From positions 122,763 through 186,762 of the forward strand of contig LNAC01000776.1 of NCBI GenBank assembly GCA_002007465.1: DNA of 64,000 nucleotides, written 5' to 3'. Below are positions 47,440-58,289 of the stretch, in pieces. The translations under genes were made by a program, and so were the position numbers. Position 1 is the first letter of the stretch, and each line of letters begins with the position of its first letter. The stretch is from Ailurus styani (Eukaryota; Chordata; Mammalia; Carnivora; Ailuridae). The notes under the pieces were generated by a model, which did no database searches, had not been told where the DNA came from, and worked only from the letters and a program-made list of their open reading frames with translations.

Positions 47440-47605
47440 TGCAATTCTACAACTTATATGCATGTTAGGAGTAGTATCATTATTCCCATTTTACAGATCA
47501 TGTGACTCTTCAATGAGAAGATATCAGTGGTTTATCACATTCTCTGGCATAGACTAAGTGCTTAATATGTGTTTACTATTGATGCTGTTATTGTTTTTGA
47601 CGAGT
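47440..47605. repeat. Possible MIR-class fragments
   Basis: 'tattcccattttacagatca' reads as antisense MIR, while 'ttctctggcatagactaagt' and 'gcttaatatgtgtttac' read as a sense tail. Possibly two overlapping relics. Confidence 0.45.
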
Positions 47606-47739
47606 GACATCAGTCACCTGGAGAAGTACCAAGTCCTTAAACAAAATATAGAATGCAGTCCTTAGATATATGACATAGTGAATCCCTGTCTCTTCCTGGT
47701 CCTTGCATTGCCTCATAGCCTCAGACTCAAAGTCTGGAG

Positions 47740-47890
47740 TCATGCTCTCCAACTTCAGAGTCTAGGAATCATTTGAAGATCTTATTAAAAGAAAGATTCT
47801 AATTCGGTAGGTCTAGTGGTAGGGCCTCTAACCTGCATTTCTAACAAGCTTTGGATGATGTCTTTTTGAAGACCACCTCTGAGAATTAAG
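47740..47890 (-). repeat. MER5-like element, eroded
   Basis: 'ggaatcatttgaagatctta', 'ttctaattcggtaggtctag' and 'acctgcatttctaacaagct' match the MER5 interior. Confidence 0.55.
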
Positions 47891-48663
47891 GTGGTGGAGG
47901 TCCTAGAGGCATGCCTGAGTAGGAGGTGTCCAAGATGGCCTCTGTACCTGGGGGTAGGCTGGAGGTTAGAAGAAAAGGCTTGCATCCAGGGGAAGTTGAG
48001 AAAGCTACACCATGATATGTGGATTATCCTTGTTCCTTGTTACTGTGGTCATTTCCCTGTTGTCATCCCATGTTCTCCAGTAAACATGGTCTGAGTCACT
48101 GGTCTCTACACTCTTTTAACTACATACTCCCTCAGTAGAAAATGTTTGGACACAGACTGCCAAACCATGTACATTTACTTATCAATAAATTATATACATA
48201 TATTCCTGTGATTAGCTAAAACAGGCAGTCCTGGCTTTGCATGGCACTGTGGGACTATAAAAATAACCATGCAAACTGAAACTTTGCAAAGTGATCTTAA
48301 TAAGCAGTGGGAAAAATTACAATTGTATCAGGACTCTTAAAATTTTTTTTTCAACATTGTAAAAACTCTCTTACTGTTGGTTATAAATGCACAGGGAAAT
48401 AAGAAAAATAATAAAACTAATATTTAGTATACTCCAATTTAAGACACAAGAAGCACTGACCATGAATTTTTTTTTTTTTTTGTCAAAATCTTACCAAGAG
48501 TAGTTTGAGTAGTGCTTGTTTTCCAATTTTTTCTTCTTACAACTAGGATACAGAGCAAGCATCTTTTTTGTAACTTGGCAAATTGTCACAGTGCTTTCTA
48601 ATCTGGATTCAGTTTCCATTTTATGCTCTATGGTTTCATGAAATATTTCCAAGAGCTCCTTTA

Positions 48664-48891
48664 TATTTTTTAAAGATTTATTTATTTATTTTAGAGCACA
48701 AGGGAGTGTGAGCAGGGGGCGGTGGGGCCAGAAGGAGATGGAGAAAGAGAATCTCAAGCAGACTCTATGCTGAGCTCAGAGCCTGGCAGGGGGCTCAGTC
48801 CCACAACCCTAAGATCCATGACCCTAAGATCACGACCTGAGCCAAAACCAAGAGCTGGAGGCTTACCTGACTGAGCCACCCAGGCACCTCT
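48664..48891 (-). mobile_element. SINEC nested in the DNA transposon relic
   Basis: 'taaagatttatttatttatt', G-rich block 'gagcagggggcggtggggcc', 'caagcagactctatgctgag', a duplicated 'catgaccctaagatc' stretch and head complement 'gactgagccacccaggcac'. Flanks 'ccaagagctccttta' (48649-48663) and 'ccaacagctccttta' (48892-48906), one mismatch in 15. Confidence 0.92.
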
Positions 48892-49351
48892 CCAACAGCT
48901 CCTTTAGAGAGACTTTTATTTGTTGTGTGTCACTTCCTCTCCAATGTAAATCTTCATCCTTTTTGTCCCAACTACTTTTCTGTCCATGTTGATAAGTTCA
49001 CCTTCATTAAATCCCTCTAGTGCATATCCATAATCAATTCTGTGGTCAGCTGTTCCTTCTTTAATAATTCCATTTATATTCTCTTTGTATTTCATTTCCA
49101 GCTTGATCACTTTCTGTTTCTTTGCTACACTTTGAATGTTGATGGCCCCATCAGTCATATGGGGGTAGCACTGGGAGTCGAACAGGCAACACAGCTATAT
49201 GCTTTGCTGTCTGTGCATGAACTAAGTAACAAATGTGCAGGTAGTGGCCAGTCACTGGCTACTTGGGAAGAAGACACATAATTGGTTTTTGATCAAAATG
49301 TACATTTGTTATTTACATAGTGATTTCTGGAAGCAGCCGAGTTTATACTTT

Positions 49352-49399
49352 ATGCAAATTACTCACAGTTAAATACCATGCAAATTACTCACAGTTAAA
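49352..49399 (+). repeat. 26-bp-period direct repeat containing two octamer motifs
   Basis: A 22-bp unit starting 'atgcaaattactcac' is repeated exactly at 49352-49373 and 49378-49399. Each copy begins with the POU-factor octamer ATGCAAAT. It lies inside the transposon relic, near its right end. Confidence 0.9.
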
Positions 49400-49508
49400 A
49401 TAGCATGGAAATTGAAGTTTGAACCATGATGGGAGACTGACGTTATTTAACTAAACCGAGGTAACTGAAATTTGTGCATAAGGAACCATGCAAAGTGAAT
49501 ACTGTCTG

Positions 49509-51040
49509 TACTCCAAAGCATGACATATATGTAAATCAATGTTTGTGGTTTCAATAATAGTATGCAAAATCCATACTTCAAAGAACTATCTTGATCTTTT
49601 GGTTCTAACCAATTTATGGTTAGTTTTTCTGGTTATTGCTTTGACTTTATGACATGGCATTCAAAGAGCCTACAACAGGAGTGGAAGATAAAACAACTCT
49701 TCCCATTTCTTATTTCCTTGTGTTTGCATTATTAGAATTATGCTCTATGGAGTTTTTGTAGAATCTAAGTTATTTGTCAAAGTTAGTTCAAATAATACTA
49801 GATTTCAACCACTCCGTAAATCCATTTAACCCAGCAAACTCAGTAATATGTCACAGAGTGCTAAAATTTAATATTCAGTATGCCCACCGTCAACTGCCCC
49901 ATATTGTGACATTCCAACCCTTTTCTCAGAGTCCTGTTAATGCCACTTAGAGGCATGCCCCATGCCGAGCTGACAGCAAAATCTAGTGAGGGTCCCATTG
50001 TCAAGCCATATGATAAATATCCCCTAGTTTTCAGGTCAAATATAAACCTTAAATCTTTTCAATCCATTGTGGAGACCATTGCCCTAAACACTGTGGTTGT
50101 CCTTGAGTTTTGCTAAGGGGAAGGTCCTTTGTGGGAAGGGGGCAGTTCTTCCCTAGTGTCAGCAGCGTGGTTGGGTTGAAGGTCCTCAAAGTCAGTGTTC
50201 TCAATTCAGTTTGCAGGGTAGATTTGCCTGGGGAACTCTGAAAAGTATGAGTGCTGAAGGTCCCACCGAAGACCCTTTAAAAAAAAGCCTTTGGGTGGGC
50301 ATAAAAGAGGGTATACATTTTCTTATAGCCCACAGTTTGTTCTAATGCACAGGTAGGATTGGGAACTACAGCTGCAAGGAGAAGAAAGTCTTGAGCAAGG
50401 TCTTCCCTCTACTGCCAATTTTGAAGGACCCTAGTTTTTGTGTGTATGTATATATATATATATGTATGTATGTATGTATTTGTGTGTATGTGTATGTATG
50501 TATATATATTTGTGTTAGAAGTGTTGAGGAATCCCCTTCGGACAAATAGCCTTTGTGTTGCCTCCTAAGTTACACTTATTTGCCAAGATAGGGGGCCTCC
50601 TGCAGTCATGTAAACATGTAGAAGAAAATTTGTTAAGCACTCTGCCAATGCTGATGGCTCTGCCCCCCCTCAGGGTGACTGGTTGTAGTAGAGTCCTTCA
50701 AATGCTGGGAGAGGCCTAGGCTTCCTCACAGTGTTCCTACCCCTTCATTGGGAGCTTGTCCTGCAGTTAAAAACAAAAGCACTCACTAGACCTCCCCCGG
50801 ATATTAGCTGGCACAGAGTCCCAACACTAAAAGATTGTGGTGCCCATCTAGAAGTTCTGAAACACACAAGGCCCAGTTAGTCCCCCAAAGGATGGGGGCC
50901 AGAGATCATCCAGGAAAGACAGAGTTGCTTTCCAAACACAAAAGTCCAAAGAGGTTAAGTGAGTTGTTGAAGGCCTTACAACAAACGTGCCCCAGAGCTA
51001 GGTTCTTGGTTCCTGATTCCCCACCTACTTCCCCTTGACC
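49509..51040. other. Unrecognised sequence around a microsatellite
   Basis: No named repeat or exon apart from the tract at 50436-50515. AT-rich in the first half. Confidence 0.35.
50436..50515 (+). repeat. (TA)n/(TGTA)n composite microsatellite
   Basis: 'tgtatgtatatatatatata' followed by several 'tgta' units and mixed 'tgtgtatg' words. Confidence 0.9.
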
Positions 51041-51044
51041 TGTT

Positions 51045-51200
51045 TCACACAGAGTGTGGTCTGAGACCAGCTGCCATGGGAATAACCAGGGACTTGAGTA
51101 AAACTCAGATTCCTGGGCTCCACCGGAAGCAGGCGGAAATGATCATGGGGTGGCAGGGAGGCTGGGAGTCTGCATTTTTAACCAGCTTCCCAGATAAATG
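51045..51200. repeat. MER5-like element
   Basis: 'gtgtggtctgagaccagctg', 'aactcagattcctgggctcc' and 'gagtctgcatttttaaccag' follow the MER5A/B interior and its characteristic 'tctgcattttaa' block. Confidence 0.65.
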
Positions 51201-51539
51201 TTCATTAAGGCAAGCTCAAGTCTGGCTTAAGCTGCCATTATGCAATACTCTTACACCCCGCACACCCCTTTTTAAAATTGTTCTAGAAATTGAAGAATAA
51301 ATGGGAAGCATCTGTAATACTCTTATTGGGTTGAGATTTATATTTTGAATACAGGCCCCAAAGAATGCTCATTTCTTCTTGGTAAGAGGAATAGTCTCTT
51401 ATGAAATACTTGTAGAAAGGGTGGAGTTATTCATGATATACACAAGTAAGTTTAGAAGTTCCTTAAACTACATGGGCACTGTGATAGACCATTCTGTCCA
51501 CTGGCCAGTCAAGCTTTGCACAATTTAGAAATGCGGGAG

Positions 51540-51725
51540 CCCTCGGACTCCCAAGCAGTCCAATCTGGGATCCAATCTCGCCAGTTCTGCTTATTAGTTT
51601 GTGTGAAATTAGGCAAGTTATTTAAACGGAGTCTCCGTTTTCACATCAAAAACCAAGGCTAGTTACATCAATCTTGAAGGGCTATGGGGAAGATTAAATC
51701 AGAAAATAAATTCGAAGAACTCAAT
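51540..51725 (+). repeat. MIR SINE
   Basis: 'gtgtgaaattaggcaagtta', 'tttaaacggagtctccgttt', 'gggctatggggaagattaaa'. The 'aaacggagtctccgttt' part is a near-palindrome inside the MIR. Confidence 0.65.
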
Positions 51726-53475
51726 TTCCATTTTAGAAATAGTTTTGCTATTTTTGGGGCAATCAGATCGTATTTCAGATGTATTGGTAGAGTCGACTGA
51801 ATAAAACCTTAGGCGAACCCTTTCAGAGGGGGACAAAGATTTTTGAAAACCAGCCCCTCACACGAAGTCTTGGCTCTGCACTTGACATCATTACGTGGTA
51901 ATGATGTGGTCAGAGGTGCAAAGAAATAGAAGATGGTGACTCCTGTGCACACCCATAGTTCACGAGCCCAGTTGAGGAGAAGGTAGTGGTCCTGATCCCG
52001 TTGCCTTTGAGGGTCCCTTTATAGTTTCCGACGCGGTGTTCTACTTCATCCTTGTTGTAGCATGTGGATAGATGGGGCAGCTGTGATTGTCACGCTCACC
52101 TCCCATTCCACAGGTGAGGGAACTGAGACTGGGGAAGGGGTTTCTGACTTGATCATTGTAGCTAATACTCACACAAATTCTGCCCGTGCTGCCTCTTCTT
52201 ACCCATGAAATAATCCGAGAACACAGAACCTTGTGGCTCACTGCCAGGTGTGTACCTTGGAGTTGTGATGGATTACTTCTCCTATACCCAGTTGCTTTGC
52301 ATGCTTTGTGACTACGGACAAGGTCTGACCTGTGCTGACTCCTGAAATGAGCTATGATGTGCAAGATGACGCCAGGATGGACTTACTGGCGTTCTCTTTG
52401 TTAGCTCTGTCCACCTTGGCATTTTCATTCCATTACGCGTCAAGTTTGTAAAGGCACATACCACTGGCTACAGCTCATCTCCTTAGTGCTGAACTGAAAA
52501 TAATTAAAGCACATGTAAAGTCAGCATATCTGTCTTCCAAGTGTTTAAAAAAAAATGGGTGTCTTGTTGAAATTGAATTAACTGCTGGAATCAAGAATGC
52601 AGTAACTATTTTAAGGAATTCACTTAGACTTATTTTTTTTTAAATCTGTTTTTTAGTATGTAAAAATCAGCCTAGGGCTGCTTACCTACCTCAAAGCAGA
52701 ACCCTGTGGCTTTAATGAGTGAATATTTGCTGAGTGCCAGCCACGGTCAACAACATCACTATCATTATTATTTTTATCAGCCCCATCATTTTTTATTATT
52801 ATCATCACATATAGTTCCTTATGTAATAACTGTACTTCAAGGGCACAGAAACATTTCTCTTTAATAAGCTCCCAAACTTTATCTTCTCCTCCTCCTCCCA
52901 ACTACCTTTCCATTTCTGTTGCTCTGGGATTTGGCAACCCAGTTTAATTTATGATGAGAAGACACTCTGGAAAATTGAAACGAGATAACATGAGTTGATT
53001 GGGAGAAAAAATAACTTCATCTTAACTCTTGAAGCAGGAGACATCAGGTTTCCTAATTCCTTCCTTTCGTCCTTGAAAATAGAACATCAGCCACAGAGCA
53101 CACCTGTGCCGAGTTCTAAAATATATCTGTGGCAGCCGTTGCCAGAGTAGCAATTAGACAATTACTGCTAAATTTCACCTGCAGAGGCAGACTGCAAAAA
53201 ACCCCGGGCGGTTTGACCTTCCACACTTTGGGATGAGGTAAATAATCCGTGGGAGATGGGATGATGTCATGAATTTGGTATTGGCAGGGAAGTCAGGCAG
53301 TGGTGTGGTTCCTGGCTGACCTCCACGGCCTGGGGGACGTTGGTCACAGCACGTAATTCAACTGTTTTTTGTCTGCTTCTCAGCTGTGATGGAGGTATAG
53401 TACACTTTCTCTTCCTTCTTCTAGAGTTGTAAATAGTCAAGGAAATCATTCCGTTTTTCACCCTGTTGGCTTTTT
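51726..53475. other. Mostly single-copy-looking sequence, candidate conserved noncoding DNA
   Basis: No named repeat apart from an ATT-rich tract near 52745-52805. Segments 52380-52560 ('ccattacgcgtcaagtttgt', 'ctgaaaataattaaagcac') and 53090-53250 ('agcaattagacaattactgc', 'ccccgggcggtttgacc') look non-repetitive and motif-rich. The 107-codon minus frame at 52041-52364 has no domain. Confidence 0.35.
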
Positions 53476-53479
53476 TGCA

Positions 53480-53690
53480 GGGAGCTTACCATAGTTGGAA
53501 AGATGTTTGCAATTTATTTCATTAGTTTTTGTTTCCCCACACCCCTCCTTCCTGCCACCCCAACTGTGACCTCTGCAGAGACAGACCTTCTCATCTGCCT
53601 GGCTCATCTCTCAACTCACTTCCCATATCAGCCCCTGGTGTGTAATAAGTGCTCAATAAACATTTGTTGCATAAATGTGTTAGAAATGCT
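53480..53690 (+). repeat. L2 LINE 3' terminus
   Basis: Ends with 'cccctggtgtgtaataagtg' then 'ctcaataaacatttgttgc', the L2 terminus. The upstream CT-rich part is eroded. Confidence 0.7.
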
Positions 53691-53704
53691 TTTGACACGT
53701 AAAG

Positions 53705-53850
53705 CACCAGTCACAAACCAACAGCCCAGAGGCCAAATCTGGCTTGCTAAGCTTGTTTCTGGGGATTTTTTATTGTTGTTGTGTGCTTGCACAGTATTGT
53801 TAAAAATACTGAGTTAGTGGCCACCATTTAAATATGGTGAGCCTTCCTTT
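53705..53850 (+). repeat. DNA-transposon remnant, same group as 42495
   Basis: 'cacaaaccaacagcccagag', 'gccaaatctggcttgctaag' and 'acagtattgttaaaaatact'. Weak copy. Confidence 0.45.
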
Positions 53851-53938
53851 GGAAGACCACATTTCTGGCTTCTCTTAAAATTCAATCAGAAGATCTGGAA
53901 CATGGGACCAGCCTTAGGAGAGGAAGAAGAGTTTGGGA

Positions 53939-54115
53939 CAGTGGTTCTCCAGGTGTGGTCCTCAGATTAGCATCATCAGTGTCACCTGGGAACTGGTTAG
54001 AAAGGCAGATTCTCAGTCCTTTCCCATTTCCTGACTATGGAATCATCTGGAAGCTTTTATTTTCACAAGTTCTCCGGGTGATTCTAATGGACCCAAAAGC
54101 TTGAGAGCCAGTCAC
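53939..54115 (+). repeat. MER5-like hAT nonautonomous element
   Basis: Starts 'cagtggttctccaggtgtgg', has 'gtcacctgggaactggttag', 'aaaggcagattctcagtcc' and 'gggtgattctaatggaccc'. Length about 177 bp. Confidence 0.75.
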
Positions 54116-54134
54116 CGCACTTCAAGCGTAAAGA

Positions 54135-54330
54135 GAACAACTGGCTTTGAAAACAGAATGTCTGGGTCTGGCTTTGCCACTTCCTCAGCTATGGAGGTTC
54201 AGACAAGTTACCTGATCTCACTGTGCCCCAGTCTGCTCACACATAACATGAGGCTGATACCAGGACCTCCCTCCTAGGGTTAGGAGTAACTGAGTAATGA
54301 TAATAGCTTAATAAATATCCCTGGTTGTTC
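54135..54330 (+). repeat. MIR SINE
   Basis: 'atgtctgggtctggctttgc', 'cacttcctcagctatggagg', 'acaagttacctgatctcact', 'gtgccccagtctgctcacac', 'taacatgaggctgataccag'. Well-preserved sense copy. Confidence 0.85.
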
Positions 54331-55285
54331 ACGTGGCCGTGGTCAGCTGAGGATGAACAAGCAACTGCCTCTTTTAGATACACCCTTCACTGGATCTCCA
54401 CGCTCGGACAGTAACACTGAAGATGTGGATCTGGAGAGCCTAAAGAAGGTGAAGGGGAAGATTCTGACCAAGCGGCCAGGGACCACTTTTTTTCCCCCCT
54501 TAAACAAAATGACAGCCACAGCCTCGTGGCTTTTGCTGGACAAGCGTGTTAAAACTTATTTTTTCCAATGTATTTTCTATTTATAGCAAGTAAAAATAGT
54601 CTCTATATAATAATTACGTAAAACTCCTTTTTCAAGTAGATTTATTTTAACGAAACAAGGAGCCAGTTAAAACTATACTGGATAAATAATATTGAACGTA
54701 GTCTGTGAATATGACCCCTGTTGGGAAGGGGAGAGAGAAATGACAGATATTTAGAAATAGCCGCTTCTGCCATCCTAAGGAGAGAGGACACCAATGTCTG
54801 CCTTTCTGCCCAGACAGCATCCTTAAGGCCTCTGCTTAGACTTCAGAGGGGATCTGCCACCAGTTTCTTCCCTCTCCATTCTGGCAGCTGGCCATCCACG
54901 TTACCCTAAAGCTGTACCTGAGCAGAGGCCTGGTCAAAAAATCAAGCAGTGATGGAGGAAAGGTAGAGAGGGTGTGAGGTGACTCACATCAGTGAGCCTA
55001 GTCAGCGGTTTAGGAATTAGTTTGGATCCTCCTCTCCAGGAGCAGAGACCACGGCCCTGTGACTCAGTGACTCACTCTAGACCAGCACCACCCGCAAGTC
55101 AGAGTTTAAATGAACAGAGGGATTCAAACAGGGAAGCAGTGTTGGAGGAGGGCTGGCAGGGGCATGTATTATGGGAATGGTCTTGCTGCTTCTTGGAACA
55201 ACATGTATGGACCTATGCCCCAAATTTCTGAGAAAGAAAAGAGTAACCTCAGGAATTTTCTCCCAGAAATTGGGCAGCTGGCCTG
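54331..55285. other. Unrecognised sequence with one lysine/serine-rich open frame
   Basis: A 77-codon frame at 54353-54586 begins MNKQLPLLDTPFTGSPRSDSNTEDVD and is hydrophilic at first. I recognise no family and see no splice junctions. It is the frame in the window whose N-terminal composition looks most protein-like, but I do not call it coding. Confidence 0.3.
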
Positions 55286-55289
55286 GTGG

Positions 55290-55478
55290 GTGAAGTCTTT
55301 GGGGCTAGATCTAGGGAGACCTAGGTTGGTTTCCTGGGTCTCCATTACCAGCCTTTTGACCTGGGACAAGTCATTTAACCTCTCATCTATAAAAATGAGG
55401 ATGGCATATTAGATAATTAAGCTGACATGAGCAAAGGCATCGCACAGAACCTGGTATGCAGTGTGTATGATTATTGTT
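55290..55478 (+). repeat. MIR SINE
   Basis: 'gggctagatctagggagacc', 'ggtttcctgggtctccatta', 'tgacctgggacaagtcattt', 'aacctctcatctataaaaat', 'cacagaacctggtatgcagt'. Confidence 0.82.
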
Positions 55479-55584
55479 GAGGATGAAGGTGGAGCCGGTG
55501 AGAACACTAGCATATGTTCTTCCCACCTCAAACTTAGAAAGCCAACACGTTGCCCTGGGATCACCATTTGATCATGTATTCGGG

Positions 55585-56035
55585 TTCTTAAGAGAAACCT
55601 GTTTCTCCCTTTATATCTATACCGGCATCTCTATCCATATCTATATCTATAGGTAGAAATACAGATTGATGCAGATTTATCTTAAGAATTTATGTTAGAT
55701 TTGTTTTAAGGAATTGGTTCAGGCAACTGTGGATGCCAGTAAGTCTAGTATTGGTGGGGTAGGCTGGCAAGCTGGAGACCCAGGGAGGAGCTGGAGTTAA
55801 GAGTTCAGAAACAGTCTGCTGAGTGAATTCCCTCTTCCCAGGAAGTCAGTCTTTTCTCTTACGGCCTTCAACTGCTTGGATGAGGCCCACCCATATTATG
55901 CAGGGTAATTTGCTTTACTCAGAGTCTACTGATTTAAATGAAAATCTCATCTTAAAAATACCTTTACAGAAATATATAATGTCATACCATATAATGTCCA
56001 GGTATCATGACCCCTCCAACTGACACATAAAATTA
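55585..56035 (-). repeat. Ancient interspersed repeat, inverse-oriented relative of 16980-17512
   Basis: 'gggttcttaagagaaacctg', a '(tatc)n'-like tract at 55611-55655, 'ttttaaggaattggttcagg', 'gcaagctggagacccaggga', 'ctgcttggatgaggcccacc' and 'aactgacacataaaattatc'. These correspond in reverse order to blocks of the repeat at 17 kb. Confidence 0.7.
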
Positions 56036-56162
56036 TCTATCCTAGATAGTGTTCCCCATCACTGGGTGGCCACTGGTGGAATTCTATTGATTTTCTTCCA
56101 CATTAAACAGAATTCTTTATATTGCTAGGGACAGAACACTAACTGAAACTGGTTTAAGAAAA

Positions 56163-56193
56163 TCAGTGATTCCTGAGGGGCAGGAATCACTGA
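56163..56193. repeat. Perfect 13-bp inverted repeat (hairpin)
   Basis: Arms 'tcagtgattcctg' (56163-56175) and 'caggaatcactga' (56181-56193) are exact reverse complements around the loop 'agggg'. Confidence 0.97.
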
Positions 56194-56314
56194 CTCAGTA
56201 GGTCAAACTATCAGGAGTTTTTAGCAGAATTCTAGATCAGGGTTCCATATAGTATGAGGACCTCTCTCCATTCCCATTCTGCTGGGATAGACTGCTGCCA
56301 GCTACTCTTGACTT

Positions 56315-56600
56315 AGAAGTCTTCACAGAGTCTTTTTCTTCTCATAATTTCCAACTTAAGTCCTGGGCCTCAATCTCATTGGCCCAGTTGGGTCATGTGC
56401 CCATCCCTGAACCCATCACTGCAGCAGGGGGAATGAACGTGCAGATTGGTTAGACCAGGTCCTAGGGTCTTCCCTGGGGCTGAGCTTCAGCACCACCCAG
56501 ACCAAGTGACCTGAAGCACTGAGAAAGAGCAATTCCCGGTGGGCAATCAGATAGCCATTTCCAGAAAGAAGGGGACAACTTGCTGGAGGAGCTAAAACAT
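56315..56600 (+). repeat. Ancient interspersed repeat, family not named
   Basis: 'aagtcctgggcctcaatctc', 'attggcccagttgggtcatg', 'tgcccatccctgaacccatc', 'gcagattggttagaccaggt'. I recall this order from an old mammalian repeat whose name I am not sure of. Compare 4860-5205 and 60745-61260. Confidence 0.6.
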
Positions 56601-57097
56601 CACAGAACTGCTTCATCTTCGCACACCCAACTCTCTTCCCGCCTGCGCCATTGCTTTCCTTTTTTCTCATCAGTGGATAACCACTTTCTATCCCTTTAAA
56701 AACCTGGTTCTTTGTTTCCTAACTTTGAAACTCCCAATTCATTTAAGAAAGCAGATGCTTCAGAAACAGGCTGCCTCAGAGAGCAGTTTTGAGCCTAATC
56801 CTGTACACGTGATCATTGCCCAGGGACAGTTGGGTACCAGCTGATCCTTCAGTGCTTATGTTCTGTGGGAGGGTGGAACTCAGAGTAACTGAGTCCTAAC
56901 TCATGCTGTAGGAAAGCAAGTTAAGCTTCCTGTGGCTTCTCTTTGTCCACTTAGCCAGAGGTCTATAGTAAAGAGTTTAGAATGGAAACATGGGACTTAC
57001 CTACGAATTGTAGCAGGAGGGAAGAAATGTCCTGCTAGAAAGATCAAAGATTAGGGGAAAAGATGCTTGCAAACACTTTTCTGAGGTCCTATTTGTG

Positions 57098-57190
57098 TCT
57101 GTGTGTGTACACACACATATATATTTTATAAAATATATACACGTATGTATATTTATGTTTACATACGTATAAACATAAATATATATATAT
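57098..57190 (+). repeat. (TG)n/(TA)n composite microsatellite
   Basis: 'gtgtctgtgtgtgtacacac' then TA-rich words with 'acgtatgtatatttatg' and a partial palindrome around 'cgtatgtatatttatgttta'. Confidence 0.85.
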
Positions 57191-58090
57191 TTTAAATCAG
57201 CTTCATTGAGATAATTCACAGACCAGACAGTTTAGTCACTTCAAGTGTACAATTCTTTGTTTTTTAGTATTTTCGCAGGGTTGTGAGACCATCACTAAAG
57301 TCTAATTTAGAATGCTTCCTTCATCCCTAAATAAACCCCACAGGGATTAGCAGTCATTCTCCATCCTCCACCTCCTCCAAACCTCTGGCAACCACGAATC
57401 CACTTTCTGTCCTCAGAGATTTGCACTCTCTGGACGTTTCACATAAATGGAGTCAGACCATCTGTAGGCTTTTGTGACCGGCTTCCTGCATTTAGTGTGG
57501 TGTTTTCGAGGTTCATCCATGCCGTTGTATGTATCCGTGTGCCCTTCCTTTTCACTGCTGAATCATCTTCCTTGGCATGGACACACCACAGCTGATGGAC
57601 ATTTGGATGGGGCCCACTCTTTGGCTATTGTAAATAATGCTGCTGTGAAACATTTGTGTACACATTTCTTTATATATGGATGTTTTTGATTTTCTTGCAT
57701 CTATGCTTAGGGAAGGAGTGACACTCCTGAGTCATAGGGTAACTCCTTGCTTAAATTTGAAGGACTGCCAAACTGTTTTCCAAAGTGGCTGTACCACTTA
57801 GTGTCCCACCAGCAATGCGTTAGGGTTCTGGTTTCTCCACATCTTCATTAACACATGTTCTTGTCTGTCTTTTTGATTATACCCATTCTGGTAGATGGAA
57901 AGTGGTGTCTCATGGTGTCTTTGATTGGCCTTTGTCTAGTGGCTAATATTGAATATTCTTTCATAGGCTCCTTGACCATTTGTCTATCTTCTCTGGAAAA
58001 ATATCTTTTACCTATTTTTTCATCAAGTTGTCTTTTTATTATTGAGTTGTAAATATTCTTCCTATATTCTGGCTGCAAACACTTCTGACG
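57191..58090 (-). repeat. Old L1 (L1M type), 3' UTR and ORF2 C-terminus, antisense
   Basis: 'cagcttcattgagataattc', 'cctctggcaaccacgaatcc', 'ttttcgaggttcatccatgc', 'taaataatgctgctgtgaaa', 'ccaaactgttttccaaagtg', 'cccaccagcaatgcgttagg' and 'tctttttattattgagttgt' in order. Non-coding relic. Confidence 0.9.
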
Positions 58091-58289
58091 TTGGTTCTTT
58101 GCATCCTGTGAGACCTTGACTTTTAACTCCTTCTGGATTAATAAGAATATCTTTTATTCCAGCTTGAGGGGAAACTAAGGGCAAGACTAAGCTGTAATTG
58201 ATAACTTTGCCAGTGGTTTGGGTGTGTCATTTAAAAATGTCTCTAAAACCTGATTCTTTATTCCCTCCAATTTTTTTTCTCATGAAAAA

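Larger units (their letters stand above)
48222..49508 (-). mobile_element. DNA transposon relic with terminal inverted repeats (Tigger-like suspected)
   Basis: The left end reads 'caggcagtcctggctttgca' (48222 on). The reverse complement of the right end (49508 leftward) reads 'cagacagtattcactttgca'. The two are clearly diverged inverted repeats. A 'ta' follows the right end, as expected of a TA-target Tc1/mariner-class element; on the left it has decayed to 'aa'. An interior minus-strand frame (49158-48916) carries KKQKVIKLEMKYK, which loosely resembles the DNA-binding start of pogo/Tigger transposases. A further minus-strand fragment upstream of the SINEC reads EHKMETESRLESTVTI. At about 1.05 kb without the SINEC it is shorter than a full autonomous Tigger. 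It is also split by the SINEC and frame-broken. The class is inferred; the inverted repeats are seen. Confidence 0.72.

Noticed and set aside
54353..54586. Hydrophilic 77-codon frame resembling a protein N-terminus
   Set aside because: No family recognised, no acceptor/donor pair that would make it an exon, and it ends in hydrophobic AT-rich translation.
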